64,000 bases of DNA, from positions 310,001 through 374,000 of the forward strand of contig NZ_JAUSVF010000002.1 in NCBI RefSeq assembly GCF_030814475.1, read 5' to 3'. The notes under the pieces are model-generated. The model was not told the origin of the DNA. It saw nothing but the letters and a program-made list of their open reading frames with translations, and made no database searches. The DNA is from Pararhizobium capsulatum DSM 1112 (GTDB lineage Bacteria; Pseudomonadota; Alphaproteobacteria; Rhizobiales; Rhizobiaceae). Position numbers and translations under genes: made by a program. Shown here piece by piece: positions 37,446-46,484 of the stretch; the stretch's first letter is position 1; each line of letters begins with the position of its first letter.

Positions 37446-39995
37446 ATGGACCGCCGTTCTTTTTTGCGTGCGAGCGCCCTCATTGTCGGAGATTCGGGTG
37501 TCTCCCACTTGATAACGACGGACGAGACCTACGCGGCCACACATGCAGCGGTAAACGCGGGTTTTGTATTTGAACACGTGCACGCGTTTCGCCGTGCAAC
37601 CATCCCGGATTACGTACGGATTATAAGGTTGAGCGGATACAATTCCCCCGGCGACGGCGGTGGGCATGAAAAGGTACGCATCGCCAAGCCTGACGTAGTT
37701 ATGAATTGGCATGACCAGAGCGCCGATGGCGCGTGGTGGGAGACGGTCGCGGAGTTTTCCAACCCACGTCTGCTTGGCGCCAACGGCAGCGATCGTACCA
37801 TCGACACAGCTGCAATCACTTCGGAAATCAGGCGAGGGGGGCGCGCGATATTGCCGGCCGGCACATACCGTATCGACGCAAGGCGCATTGACCTTCGTCT
37901 GTTGCAAGGGCCTGGGTTAGTTGATCTTTCTACCGGGTCGCAGGTCGTTGCCGATGCGCTGGCTGATCGTGGAGGGCTCGCTCAACGATATATAACCGAA
38001 GTCAAGAATGCTGGAAATAACAGCGCGACGCAAAGTATTGCCGTTCACAATGGCAAACTTTATCGCTCGCAGCAAAACAGAATTGCTGAAAACGCGTATG
38101 CCTACGACTCGATCGTTGATATCACCGAACTGGAACTTCCCTTCGGCGACGGCCGAAGTCGCTCCACAATCGATTACACCAGCGACGCCAACTCGCAGCT
38201 TCCAAATTACACGGTCGCGCTGAAAGGTCTCGGGCATGGCGACGGCATTGCCTTCCTCACGGAGGATGACCAGACATGGCTCTACGGACATTGCAGCGCC
38301 CCCGCCGGCTCGTCCGATCCGGAATCTGAGGCCAACGGCTATATAAAGTTTCCGTGGCATGGCGCGTCAACTGAAGTCGAGCCGACGGGCGCAAGATTTT
38401 ATCGCAATCTCCAAGGGGTCGGTAATCCCAATTTCGGGATGTCGGTTGATGGTCGATGGCTGTTATTCGTCCAGCGGGATGTCGATGAGTTTGGTATAAT
38501 TACCGCCGGGCGTAGCTCCGTGACAACATACCGGGTTGTCGTCCATAGTCGCGAGGCGATCGAAAGCGCGATTGACCATACGACGGTCCGTCCGTTTGCA
38601 AAATTTGTTGTCGTGCCGGACAAGCTGGCAGATGCAATCTACGCGCAAGCGGGGATTGCATCTGATGGTAAGTACATCTACGTCACCTTTAGCGGTGCCC
38701 GTGTGATTGGCCGGACTTGGCTCTACGTCTACACACTGACTGGCGAATTCGTAAAGTCTGTCTGCACATCCGGTATTCGCGCGGAAAATGCAGACGTCTA
38801 CCTCAATGGCATAGGCGGTTGGCTACCGGCATTTTATGAAACCGAAGGTTTGGCCTTTCATAAAGATAAGCTTTTAACCGCCAGTCGATATTTGTTCGTC
38901 GAAGGATCGCCCGTCGTAAGTTGGAGGGGCTACAATTATGTCTACATAGGAAATATCCCGAGCGCTGAAAAGTTGCCAACAAATATAGCCTTTTGGGCTC
39001 CAACTATGTCTCCGGCGACGCACGGCAATTATAATGCTTCGACCGAATATAGACGCGGAACGGTACTATTCCACCACTATGTAACAGCTTATATAACCGG
39101 TGGAGTTTACGGTGATGAAGAATTTTCTATCGATGTAGACGCATACACCTACCCATATATAGAAAACTCTTTCAACGGCATGGCAACCTCACGGAGTGAT
39201 TATTCAATCTGCTACAATCCTCTCAATACAGGATGGGTCGTTCCAACATACACGGCTCGAACAAACGGTGAGCATTATTTCTATAACGGCGAAAAATTGG
39301 CGAGCGGGGAACATTTTTCGATCCAAGGCGCCAAATTAAGCTTCAACGGATCGGATATTGCTTTACAGCACATCCAGGGTTTGGCCACGAGCGCCGCGCT
39401 TTTGCTGACCAACGAACTTAATACGACTCAGCCGAATTCAGCAATCCTATACGTTGGCAATTCGTCGCGAGGACTTCTTGCCGGGCCGGGTGCTGTGGTG
39501 ACTTATGGGGATCTGTATCCGTCTGCTAACAATACATTTTCCTGCGGTCTCGCCACTCATCGGTGGACGGTGATCTCGGCAGAGACACCTGCAATAAGCA
39601 CTTCCGACGAGACAATGGAGCGCTTTGGCGTGATTGAAGAGGCGGAACGGGCGGCGGCCTTGGAGATCAAGGCCAACATCCGAAAATACAAGTTGCTCGA
39701 TTCTATCGAAAAGAAGGGTGAGGATAATGCACGTTGGCATTATGGCGTAGCCGCCCAACACGTCGATCTAATCATGCGGAATCATGGCCTTAATCCCCAC
39801 GAGTACGCATTTTTTTGTTACGACGAGTGGGAAGCCACGTACGATGTATGGGACGAATGGCATAATGTTTATGACCAGAACGGCAAAATTATAACACCCG
39901 CAGGTCGTAAATTGGTAGCGCCGGCGCGTGCAGCGGGGTGTGTATATGGCATCCGCTATGAGGAACTGCTTTGTTTTATCCTCGCTGCCACGTAA
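37446..39995 (+). CDS. Tat-signal tailspike-like protein with C-terminal S74 chaperone domain
   Basis: 849 residues from ATG 37446 (GGAG five bases upstream). The N-terminus MDRRSFLRASALIV is a twin-arginine-type signal. Residues about 40-160 resemble tailspike N-termini (GYNSPGDGGGHEKVR, GRAILPAGTYRIDA). Residues about 170-640 are beta-rich and unassigned. The last about 135 residues match the S74 intramolecular-chaperone domain (RWHYGVAAQHVDLIMRNHGL, FFCYDEWEA, YGIRYEELLCFIL), with S720-D721 at the expected autocleavage site; the usual following Arg/Lys are not obvious. Phage tailspikes with this domain bind or cut polysaccharide. Location in a capsule cluster suggests an exported glycan-active protein. 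Confidence 0.8.
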   Translation: MDRRSFLRASALIVGDSGVSHLITTDETYAATHAAVNAGFVFEHVHAFRRATIPDYVRIIRLSGYNSPGDGGGHEKVRIAKPDVVMNWHDQSADGAWWETVAEFSNPRLLGANGSDRTIDTAAITSEIRRGGRAILPAGTYRIDARRIDLRLLQGPGLVDLSTGSQVVADALADRGGLAQRYITEVKNAGNNSATQSIAVHNGKLYRSQQNRIAENAYAYDSIVDITELELPFGDGRSRSTIDYTSDANSQLPNYTVALKGLGHGDGIAFLTEDDQTWLYGHCSAPAGSSDPESEANGYIKFPWHGASTEVEPTGARFYRNLQGVGNPNFGMSVDGRWLLFVQRDVDEFGIITAGRSSVTTYRVVVHSREAIESAIDHTTVRPFAKFVVVPDKLADAIYAQAGIASDGKYIYVTFSGARVIGRTWLYVYTLTGEFVKSVCTSGIRAENADVYLNGIGGWLPAFYETEGLAFHKDKLLTASRYLFVEGSPVVSWRGYNYVYIGNIPSAEKLPTNIAFWAPTMSPATHGNYNASTEYRRGTVLFHHYVTAYITGGVYGDEEFSIDVDAYTYPYIENSFNGMATSRSDYSICYNPLNTGWVVPTYTARTNGEHYFYNGEKLASGEHFSIQGAKLSFNGSDIALQHIQGLATSAALLLTNELNTTQPNSAILYVGNSSRGLLAGPGAVVTYGDLYPSANNTFSCGLATHRWTVISAETPAISTSDETMERFGVIEEAERAAALEIKANIRKYKLLDSIEKKGEDNARWHYGVAAQHVDLIMRNHGLNPHEYAFFCYDEWEATYDVWDEWHNVYDQNGKIITPAGRKLVAPARAAGCVYGIRYEELLCFILAAT

Positions 39996-39996
39996 C

Positions 39997-40088
39997 TGGA
40001 CATCTTCTGTAATGGGTCAATTGGTTTCCTTCTTGTTTCGTCGTCGTCAGCGGGTATCACGCTTCTGTTCGTGGTCACCGCGCCGGGT
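39997..40088 (+). repeat. recurrent mobile-element-associated segment, copy 3
   Basis: Begins TGGACATCTTCTGTAATGGG, one base after the tailspike-like stop codon. It is more diverged than copies 1 and 2 but clearly related over about 90 bp. Confidence 0.75.
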
Positions 40089-40222
40089 GCCACATTCTGG
40101 GCGATACGAAGGTGGGTCTGAATGCTGCCAGCTCTAAAACGCGATCGGATCTCGCGAGGTGTCCATCGCAGTCATCCTTGCCCACACGCTCTCCGCATTC
40201 TCACGACGACGTGATTGAGTTT

Positions 40223-40427
40223 TCAGCGTAGGATTGGCATTGGCTTGTCCGTGCAGAATTCGGTTCCGTCGCGCCACATGCGGTGTAGGATTACCGCAAG
40301 CTTGCGGGTTATCGACACTCTTCGTCAAACCCCGAAATGCAGAAAATACCTCCCGGAGGGCTCCAGCGTATAGCCCGGGCTCTTTGCTTCGCCGCATTTG
40401 TGCAAAGCCGAGCTTAAATCAGGAGTT
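40223..40427 (-). pseudogene. IS110-type transposase C-terminal remnant
   Basis: On the minus strand ITRKLAVILHRMWRDGTEFC ends at TGA 40223-40225, the typical C-terminus of IS110-family transposases. Sequence upstream to 40427 no longer keeps the frame. Confidence 0.75.
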
Positions 40428-42344
40428 TCAGGCGACAAGCTGCGGAGATTGAAAGCACGCCTCATCTCCCTTGATGGCGTGTTCAGTGAGGTGTTGTCGG
40501 ACGCGGTCTGCTATCCATTCTCCAGCCCCTTCCGGATTGGATAGATCGCAGGCATATTCGTTCCTGAAGATGTACCAATATCGATGCAATTCAGCCTTTG
40601 ACATTGGTAGCCTATCGACTTCGAATTGCCGCTGGAAATCTCCCTCCTTTTCGCAGGCGAAGCATGCATTCATATAGTCGGCGCGGCCGAAGACATAGAC
40701 CGGTTTTTCGTGCAGCAGCGCTTCTGCGCCGACGCCCGAATTGATGATGCAGACCGCCTTGGATTTGGCGATCAGGTCGTGGATGTTTCCGCTCACCACC
40801 TGTAAGGCGCCACGGCCTTCCTGTTCCAGCAGGTAATGACCGATTTCGCCGGAGCGGCAAGCTGGATGGCGTTTCACTAGGACCTTCAGTTTTTTTTCGG
40901 CGCATGCTCTTATGACTTCATCTAGCATGGCGAAAGGGGTAGTGTACGCGAGGCTCTGCACAGCATCGCCCATTACTTGGAGGCCGACGAAGACGAAATC
41001 CTCGGGCAATTCTTCCTGTGCATCCACCTGCGTATATTTGGAAACGCGCGATCCAATGACCCTCTGGCGATCAAAATTAAAGAATTGATCGGCTTCGGAC
41101 TGTTCAATTTGCCCGAGCGACAATTGATCGTACTTCGTTTCAGCAAAGAGTGACCATCCCGCGTATCCTTTCGCATCGAAGCTGAAGAGGGACCGGCGAT
41201 CGGTTTCCTTATAGTGCAGGCCCAACCGGCCGTCCGAAATCGTATGATAAGAGAAGAAGGGCTTATCGTAGTTCAGGCTTCCATGGGTACGGACACGGCT
41301 TTTAACGATGTAGCCGACACCCGCTTCCTCCAGCGTTTTGACGATGGACTTCAAAGCAAAGCGGATATCTCCCCGAAAGCCTGGATAATCCAGCTTATTT
41401 GTCCGCGTTGAAGCGGCGGGCACTGTAACAATGACCTGACCGAATTGCGGGCGCTTTTTCCGCTTGCCTGCGCGTTCGTACATGTCCTGACGTGCCGCAT
41501 CGATCACATGCATGATTGGTTCGAAGTCGGCGCGTGTTTCAAGGATCTCCTTGAGAACGGTATCTACCTTAAAGCCCAAGGCAGCTGCGTGGCGTGTAAC
41601 TCGAATGGCGCCATCCAAATCAAAAATCGTCAGGCAACCCGAAACCGCGTCGCGCCAATGCCTTTTTATAAGCTTGCGTTTGCGCAAAATTCTTTCGATA
41701 TCGTCGATAATGCGTGCAATCGCTACGGCAAAGAGATCATCACGGTGCGCGGTCTCAGCCGACCCGGCGGCGCTAACGGCAAAAGGGATGAGGATAGGCT
41801 TTGGCTCCCGAAGAAGAAAATCCGTGACTACCGTTGCTATCGATTCGTGATCCTGCATCCTATGAAAGATACCGCGCTTTTCCAACGCGATCTGTTTCCT
41901 CACCTGAAAACGGGGGGAATCTACGTCGAGTGCTGCCAATGCTGCGTCGAAATCGCCGTTAGCTTTGTGAATTGCAGCATCGACGAGTGCTCTAAGATCA
42001 CCCGTAAGTTGCGGCGAGGCGGCAATTTCTGCTGATCGCTTCAGATGACCCGCGTTGACAATACCGGAGATATAACTCTGTACCATGTCGAACGGAGGCG
42101 AGTGCTGCTGAAGATAGCGCAGTATTAATTCCTCGGTCGATCGCAAGTCTCGCTTTTTTTGAGCGATAAGAATACGGCCGTCAAGAACGAGTTGACGGCA
42201 GCGGCGATGCGGCACGGCATCCAGCACTGTAGTTGCCACCGTGAGAAATCTATCTATAGAATCGATATGACGACCATTCCTAATCGAGTTCTCAATGTAC
42301 CGTATCACCTGAAATAGCTCCGATGCGCCTGTTCTTTCGCGCAA
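40428..42344 (-). CDS. capsule polysaccharide biosynthesis protein, KpsC/KpsS-like
   Basis: About 638 residues. The C-terminal 250 residues match the Capsule_synth family (KVLVKRHPACRSGEIGHYLL, AVCIINSGVGAEALLHEKPV, VFGRADYMNACF), whose KpsC/KpsS members act as Kdo transferases on the capsule lipid anchor. The first 270 residues are helical and TPR-like. The start is uncertain (TTG 42344 or GTG 42308), and IS5 debris lies just upstream, so the 5' end could be altered. GC is higher than in the genes at 30-36 kb. Confidence 0.78.
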   Translation of the reverse strand: MRERTGASELFQVIRYIENSIRNGRHIDSIDRFLTVATTVLDAVPHRRCRQLVLDGRILIAQKKRDLRSTEELILRYLQQHSPPFDMVQSYISGIVNAGHLKRSAEIAASPQLTGDLRALVDAAIHKANGDFDAALAALDVDSPRFQVRKQIALEKRGIFHRMQDHESIATVVTDFLLREPKPILIPFAVSAAGSAETAHRDDLFAVAIARIIDDIERILRKRKLIKRHWRDAVSGCLTIFDLDGAIRVTRHAAALGFKVDTVLKEILETRADFEPIMHVIDAARQDMYERAGKRKKRPQFGQVIVTVPAASTRTNKLDYPGFRGDIRFALKSIVKTLEEAGVGYIVKSRVRTHGSLNYDKPFFSYHTISDGRLGLHYKETDRRSLFSFDAKGYAGWSLFAETKYDQLSLGQIEQSEADQFFNFDRQRVIGSRVSKYTQVDAQEELPEDFVFVGLQVMGDAVQSLAYTTPFAMLDEVIRACAEKKLKVLVKRHPACRSGEIGHYLLEQEGRGALQVVSGNIHDLIAKSKAVCIINSGVGAEALLHEKPVYVFGRADYMNACFACEKEGDFQRQFEVDRLPMSKAELHRYWYIFRNEYACDLSNPEGAGEWIADRVRQHLTEHAIKGDEACFQSPQLVA

Positions 42345-42505
42345 AGGGTACGGAGGCTGTGCGACAACTGAGTGACAGCCTGACCCGCACCCGGTCTGCC
42401 AGCAACTGTATTATGGTTGGCACGACTTCTCGGAAGTGGCGCTGTCCGCGATGATCCTGTTCAGTCGAGGCTTTCTTTTGCGCTCCCAAAGCCGGTCTCA
42501 ACTTG

Positions 42506-42607
42506 TCAGTCATTGCAGACATAGTACCGTGCGAGCCTTCGACTGAGCATCCGGATGTGGGCGATAAGCATCCACGCCTCAGCGGAGGCAATTGATTTCT
42601 CCCAGTC
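42506..42607 (-). pseudogene. IS5-type transposase C-terminal remnant
   Basis: The minus strand reads DWEKSIASAEAWMLIAHIRM followed by LSRRLARYYVCND and a stop. It is similar to the fragment at 44631-44778. Between 42608 and 42819 I see nothing codable. Confidence 0.8.
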
Positions 42608-42819
42608 TTACGGTCTACGACGATATCGTCGCACATTGCTGCGATCCTTGGCGAAAGCTCGAAAGCCAACGCTGGCGCAACATGTCCATCGGACGCAGAG
42701 AATGGGCTAATGGGTTATGATCAGCGAGAGGCCGTATTAGACCCAGGCTAGGGGATCTGGAAGAAAAAGAACTCACAATTCTTTGCAGCTTTTCCGAAAG
42801 CAAAAGTGACTATAGATTT

Positions 42820-43413
42820 CTATTGCAGCGCAGACCCGACCGGACACCATACCCAACAGTCTCTGATGTCAAACCCGGGCTTGTTGTCAACCTTGAAGCT
42901 ATCGAGACTTAGGCGCTCATATCGGATGTCTGGGAGCCCTTCAGGAGGAGAAGAGATATTCTGCAGGACCTTTGCCTTGACCTCGATATGGAGCTGCTCG
43001 GTAACGGCCTCGCCCATGCGATGCATTTGACTGTCACAGCAAGGGCACGCTTTCTGATCGTCGGGAAGGTCATATTCGACACGCTCGCGCGGCAGGTCTT
43101 CCGGCAAGGGTCTGCGTCCACGCTTCTTTCCCGCCGCGCCATCGAACACCGGCAGGCCTGTATCCGGCAGATCGACGACATGACCGTCGTCACGATCGCC
43201 TGCAGCCTCTTCGGCCTCGTTGAAGATGCGATCGATGTGCTTTTCGCTGCGGGGTGCAAAGCGATGCAGCCTTGCGAGCGCCAGTTCTTCTTCCAGCTTG
43301 ACGACCCGCCGTGACAGCGCTTCCTTCTCCGCTTTGAGCGCAGCGATTTCGGCGGCACTTGCCGCCAATTGCGCCATCAGCTCTGCAACATCAGGTTCGC
43401 CGGTTCGGGTCAT
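42820..43413 (-). pseudogene. IS66 TnpC, truncated N-terminal part
   Basis: A coiled N-terminus (AASAAEIAALKAEKEALSRR), LARLHRFAPRSEKHIDRIFN and the zinc-finger-like ACPCCDSQMHRMG are typical of IS66 TnpC. IS66 similarity stops after HIEVKAKVLQN (about 42956), and an unrelated 45-residue tail follows. The DDE domain is missing, so the element cannot move on its own. Confidence 0.87.
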
Positions 43414-43465
43414 CCCAGTCTTGAATCTGAGCCGCGTCGCCGCGTCAACCGATCAATACGCTACC

Positions 43466-43819
43466 TCAGCCGGCGATCTGATATTGCCGCACGGGATGGC
43501 GCACCATCGCATCAATATCGATCCCGTCGAGAATCCAGTGCAGTTGCTCGGTCGTCAGTGTAACCACCGGCACCTCTCGGCGCGGCCATCGGAACTTGTC
43601 TTCCGTCAACCGCTTCAGGATCAGCACAAAGCCCGAGCGATCGAAGAACAGCAACTTTACCCGGTCACGCCGACGATTGCAGAAGGCAAAAACCGCAGGA
43701 GCAAACGGGTCCAGCGCCATCGTCTCCTGGACCAGGACCGCGAGGCTGTTGATGCCCGCGCGGAAATCAATCGGTTCGCGATGCAGGTAGACCTTGAGAT
43801 CAGCGCCCAGTCTGAACAT
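43466..43819 (-). CDS. IS66 TnpB (Orf2) protein
   Basis: 117 residues, full length (VYLHREPIDFRAGINSLAVL, FAFCNRRRDRVKLLFFDRSG, KFRWPRREVP). Auxiliary transposition protein of IS66. Its start overlaps tnpA by 20 bp. Confidence 0.92.
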   Translation of the reverse strand: MFRLGADLKVYLHREPIDFRAGINSLAVLVQETMALDPFAPAVFAFCNRRRDRVKLLFFDRSGFVLILKRLTEDKFRWPRREVPVVTLTTEQLHWILDGIDIDAMVRHPVRQYQIAG

Positions 43820-44258
43820 GACCCAACGCTCCGATTATCGCCGTCAATCCGCTGAGATCATTGCACTCCAGCGTCAGTCTCACACCATTGGGCAGTGACG
43901 CGCTCACCTTCGCTGGAGAGGTCAGCGGGCCGCCCCTCTCCGCCGTCGGCAATCGCTCTTCGCGATCCGCGGCAGGCATCTCGATGTCGATCTTGTTGCT
44001 CGAAGCCGTGATCTGGACTGGAATAAACGCAGATGCCGAAGACGGCGATAACGGATGTGCCTGGGTGTGTTTCCTGATCCACTTCCAAACGAGGTTCGCG
44101 TTGACCCCGTGTTCTCGCGCAAGTTTCGATACCGATGCGCCGGGTTCAAGGCAGGCCGCAACGAGGCGATCTTTCGAACCTTGATCGAAGCGGCGTCTTC
44201 CATTTCGACCAACCAGCCGCACGGCGAGTTTTTGACCTTCATGCCAAAGCTCACCCAA
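43800..44258 (-). CDS. IS66 TnpA (Orf1) protein
   Basis: 152 residues with a helix-turn-helix (RRRFDQGSKDRLVAACLEPG, LAREHGVNANLVWKWIRKHT) typical of IS66 Orf1. Followed by overlapping tnpB. The IS66 end beyond 44258 is not clear; phage-type sequence starts at about 44274. Confidence 0.9.
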   Translation of the reverse strand: MGELWHEGQKLAVRLVGRNGRRRFDQGSKDRLVAACLEPGASVSKLAREHGVNANLVWKWIRKHTQAHPLSPSSASAFIPVQITASSNKIDIEMPAADREERLPTAERGGPLTSPAKVSASLPNGVRLTLECNDLSGLTAIIGALGHVQTGR

Positions 44259-44273
44259 CTTCAGAAGGTGCGG

Positions 44274-44470
44274 TGAAATTCGCGACTACGAATGAGTTGA
44301 TAAATCGTTGGGTCGAAGTCGGAACCGTGTCGGAATACACAGGCGACAGGATAACCCGGCTTCCCTCCGGCACGAAAAGCCTATCGAGCGGAGTCACAAA
44401 GCTTCTTATCTATGGGTCAGGCACACTGACCGCAGGTTCGGTCGTGCCGGTGTATTTCACGACAATCTAA
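44274..44470 (+). pseudogene. tail-fibre-like protein, C-terminal fragment A
   Basis: The frame reads NELINRWVEVGTVSEYTGDR and ends LLIYGSGTLTAGSVVPVYFT TI-stop. The last 40 residues are similar to the end of fragment B (44779-45297). It lacks a start and is cut on its left by the IS66 element. Confidence 0.6.
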
Positions 44471-44490
44471 AATCCCACAAAGGACACTCC

Positions 44491-44598
44491 ATGAACCTGA
44501 CAACGTTATTCGCAAACGTGCGTCGGGCGCCCTTCGGCGGTCGCCTTACACAAGCCGCACATGGTACTTCGTTGCAGACGTTGGCGAAGACCGACTGA
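44491..44598 (+). pseudogene. phage-type lysin/peptidoglycan enzyme, N-terminal stub
   Basis: A short frame starts MNLTTLFANVRRAPFGGRLT, which resembles the opening of phage lysozyme-like proteins of rhizobia (xxLFANVRxxPFGGRLTQxQVDG). After about 22 residues the similarity ends and a stop follows. It lies 20 bp after fragment A, as lysis genes often follow tail genes. Confidence 0.5.
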
Positions 44599-44630
44599 GC
44601 GAACCCCTTAAAGTCGGACTCGAAAAGCCC

Positions 44631-44778
44631 TCAACGATATCCATATCCTGCAAGGCGTCTTGTGAGCATGCGGATGTGGGTGATTGTGATCCACGCGTCT
44701 GCTGAAGCGATGGATTTTTCGAAGTCCTTGGCCAGCCTGCGGCATCGACCAAGCCATGCGAAGGTCCGCTGGACACTA
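44631..44778 (-). pseudogene. IS5-type transposase C-terminal remnant
   Basis: The minus strand reads VQRTFAWLGRCRRLAKDFEK, SIASADAWITITHIRMLTRR and a TGA at 44631-44633. It adjoins tail-fibre fragment B, apparently having cut its N-terminus. Confidence 0.85.
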
Positions 44779-45297
44779 TCAATTCATCTCTCCAGGCAGG
44801 CGCGGACATAACCAAACGTGCTCAAGGGAACGCAATCAACATTGATGATGTTGATCTCGCGACGGGGATTGATTTCAATTTTCCGGCGAACTGTGTTGAA
44901 ATAATTCTGATGTGCCAATCGATTATGGCAACCGTTGATGCCGCTTGGGGCGTAAGACTATCTGACAGCAGTGGTTTCGCCACGTCCGGGTACCGTGCGG
45001 GTCATTCGAGGATGACCAGCACAGGGCAAGGGGTTTCCGAGAGCGGGACATACTTTACCATCGGGGGGCACGATACCGTAACACAGGACTTTTACGGTGA
45101 ATCCCGCCTGGTCTGTTGTGATTTCGCCGCAAACAGATGGGTTCAAACCGGCGTCCTTTTGACCACTCGGGGCCAGGTTGCCAACGGTTGTCGGCTGGCA
45201 CAAAAACGCTCACTTCGCAGCTCAATGCTATCCGCATCTACGGTTCTGGCACGATCCTGAATGGTTCAATAACGCCTGTCTTCTACGTGAAGATTTA
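44779..45297 (+). pseudogene. tail-fibre-like protein, C-terminal fragment B with frameshift
   Basis: An open frame runs from about 44779 (SSLQAGADITKRAQGNAINI, FNFPANCVEIILMC, YFTIGGHDTVTQDFYGESRL, NRWVQTGVLLTTRGQVANG). Near 45210 the frame must shift to continue KTLTSQLNAIRIYGSGTILN and GSITPVFYVKI-stop, which matches the end of fragment A. No start codon or N-terminus remains. A phage tail or spike origin is inferred from the composition and the shared C-terminal motif. Confidence 0.55.
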
Positions 45298-45431
45298 AAG
45301 CGTCCGGGCTCTTTTTTCAGATTTTTGAGTGAAAAGCGATTGCCCTGTTTAGACCTACTGGTTCTATTGACTGATATCTTTGGTCTGAATATTCATAAGT
45401 AACCCGCAGTCTTAGTGTGAAGAGCTAACGC

Positions 45432-46484
45432 ATGAATCCCTACGAAACGTTGCCATCAACCGCTTTTTGGAAGAACGGCGTCGTCAGCGCTAATCCGTAT
45501 AGAATGGACGGGATCTATCGTAAGAAGTTTGCGATCGACCGGACCGCTCGCATTGCAACTGCCGGGTCATGCTTTGCCCAGCATATTTCGCGACATCTGA
45601 AGAAGAATGGGTATCGTGTTCTCGATGTGGAGCCGGCCCCTCCCGGGCTGCCGAGAGAGAAGCATCTGGAGTTTGGCTACGGCACCTACAGCGCTCGATA
45701 CGGCAACATTTATACCACCCGACAGTTGTTACAACTCGTTCGTGAGGTCGCGGGGGAGTTCATCCCGGAGAACGTCGCTTGGCAGAAAGGCGACAGGTTC
45801 GTAGACGCCATGCGACCAGCGGTGGAGCCGAAAGGGCTTCAGAGCCCCAGCGAGGTCACGCTGCATCGTCGCCATCACATCAAGATGGTCGAAAAACTGT
45901 TCAAGCAACTCGACATCTTTATCTTCACCCTTGGCCTCACTGAAACATGGCTGCATCGATCGACAGGCACAGTCTACCCGACTGCACCGGGAACGATCGC
46001 CGGGACATTCTCCGCCGACGACTTTGTCTTCCAGAACGAGAATTACGACGACGTGCTTGAGGCTTTCGAACAGTGCCAGGAAATCATTACGCGGATACGA
46101 GGCGGTCGCCCGTTCAAAGTCATCTTGACTGTTTCTCCCGTCCCGCTGACGGCAACAGCTACCGGCAACCACGTGCTGGTAGCAACTAGTTATTCGAAGT
46201 CGGTCCTTCGGTCCGTTGCTGGCACGCTGTCAGCTCGACATGAGCATATCGACTATTTCCCATCGTACGAGATCGTTACCAATCCACGACTGCATTCAAC
46301 AGCGTTTGCAGACAATCTTCGAAGCGTTCGCGACGAAACAGTCGAGTTCGTCATGGGGCACTTCTTCTCAGAGCATCCTCCGGTCGCACCATCCAAGGAT
46401 GCGCCAAATGAAGAAAGTGCGGGCGATGAAGCGAATGAGGACGTACAGTGTGAAGAGGCCCTTTTAGAAGCGTTTGGCCGATGA
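45432..46484 (+). CDS. GSCFA-domain protein
   Basis: 350 residues with the name-giving motif IATAGSCFAQHISRHL (about residues 41-56) and LDIFIFTLGLTETWLHRSTG later. The GSCFA family is SGNH-hydrolase-like and is often found in surface-glycan loci; biochemical function is poorly known. The last about 30 residues are acidic. It overlaps the next gene by 4 bp. Confidence 0.85.
   Translation: MNPYETLPSTAFWKNGVVSANPYRMDGIYRKKFAIDRTARIATAGSCFAQHISRHLKKNGYRVLDVEPAPPGLPREKHLEFGYGTYSARYGNIYTTRQLLQLVREVAGEFIPENVAWQKGDRFVDAMRPAVEPKGLQSPSEVTLHRRHHIKMVEKLFKQLDIFIFTLGLTETWLHRSTGTVYPTAPGTIAGTFSADDFVFQNENYDDVLEAFEQCQEIITRIRGGRPFKVILTVSPVPLTATATGNHVLVATSYSKSVLRSVAGTLSARHEHIDYFPSYEIVTNPRLHSTAFADNLRSVRDETVEFVMGHFFSEHPPVAPSKDAPNEESAGDEANEDVQCEEALLEAFGR

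Noticed and set aside
37293..37907. Minus-strand frame of 204 codons at the start of the tailspike-like gene
   Set aside because: Overlaps the real gene with its ribosome site and signal peptide; composition is random-like.
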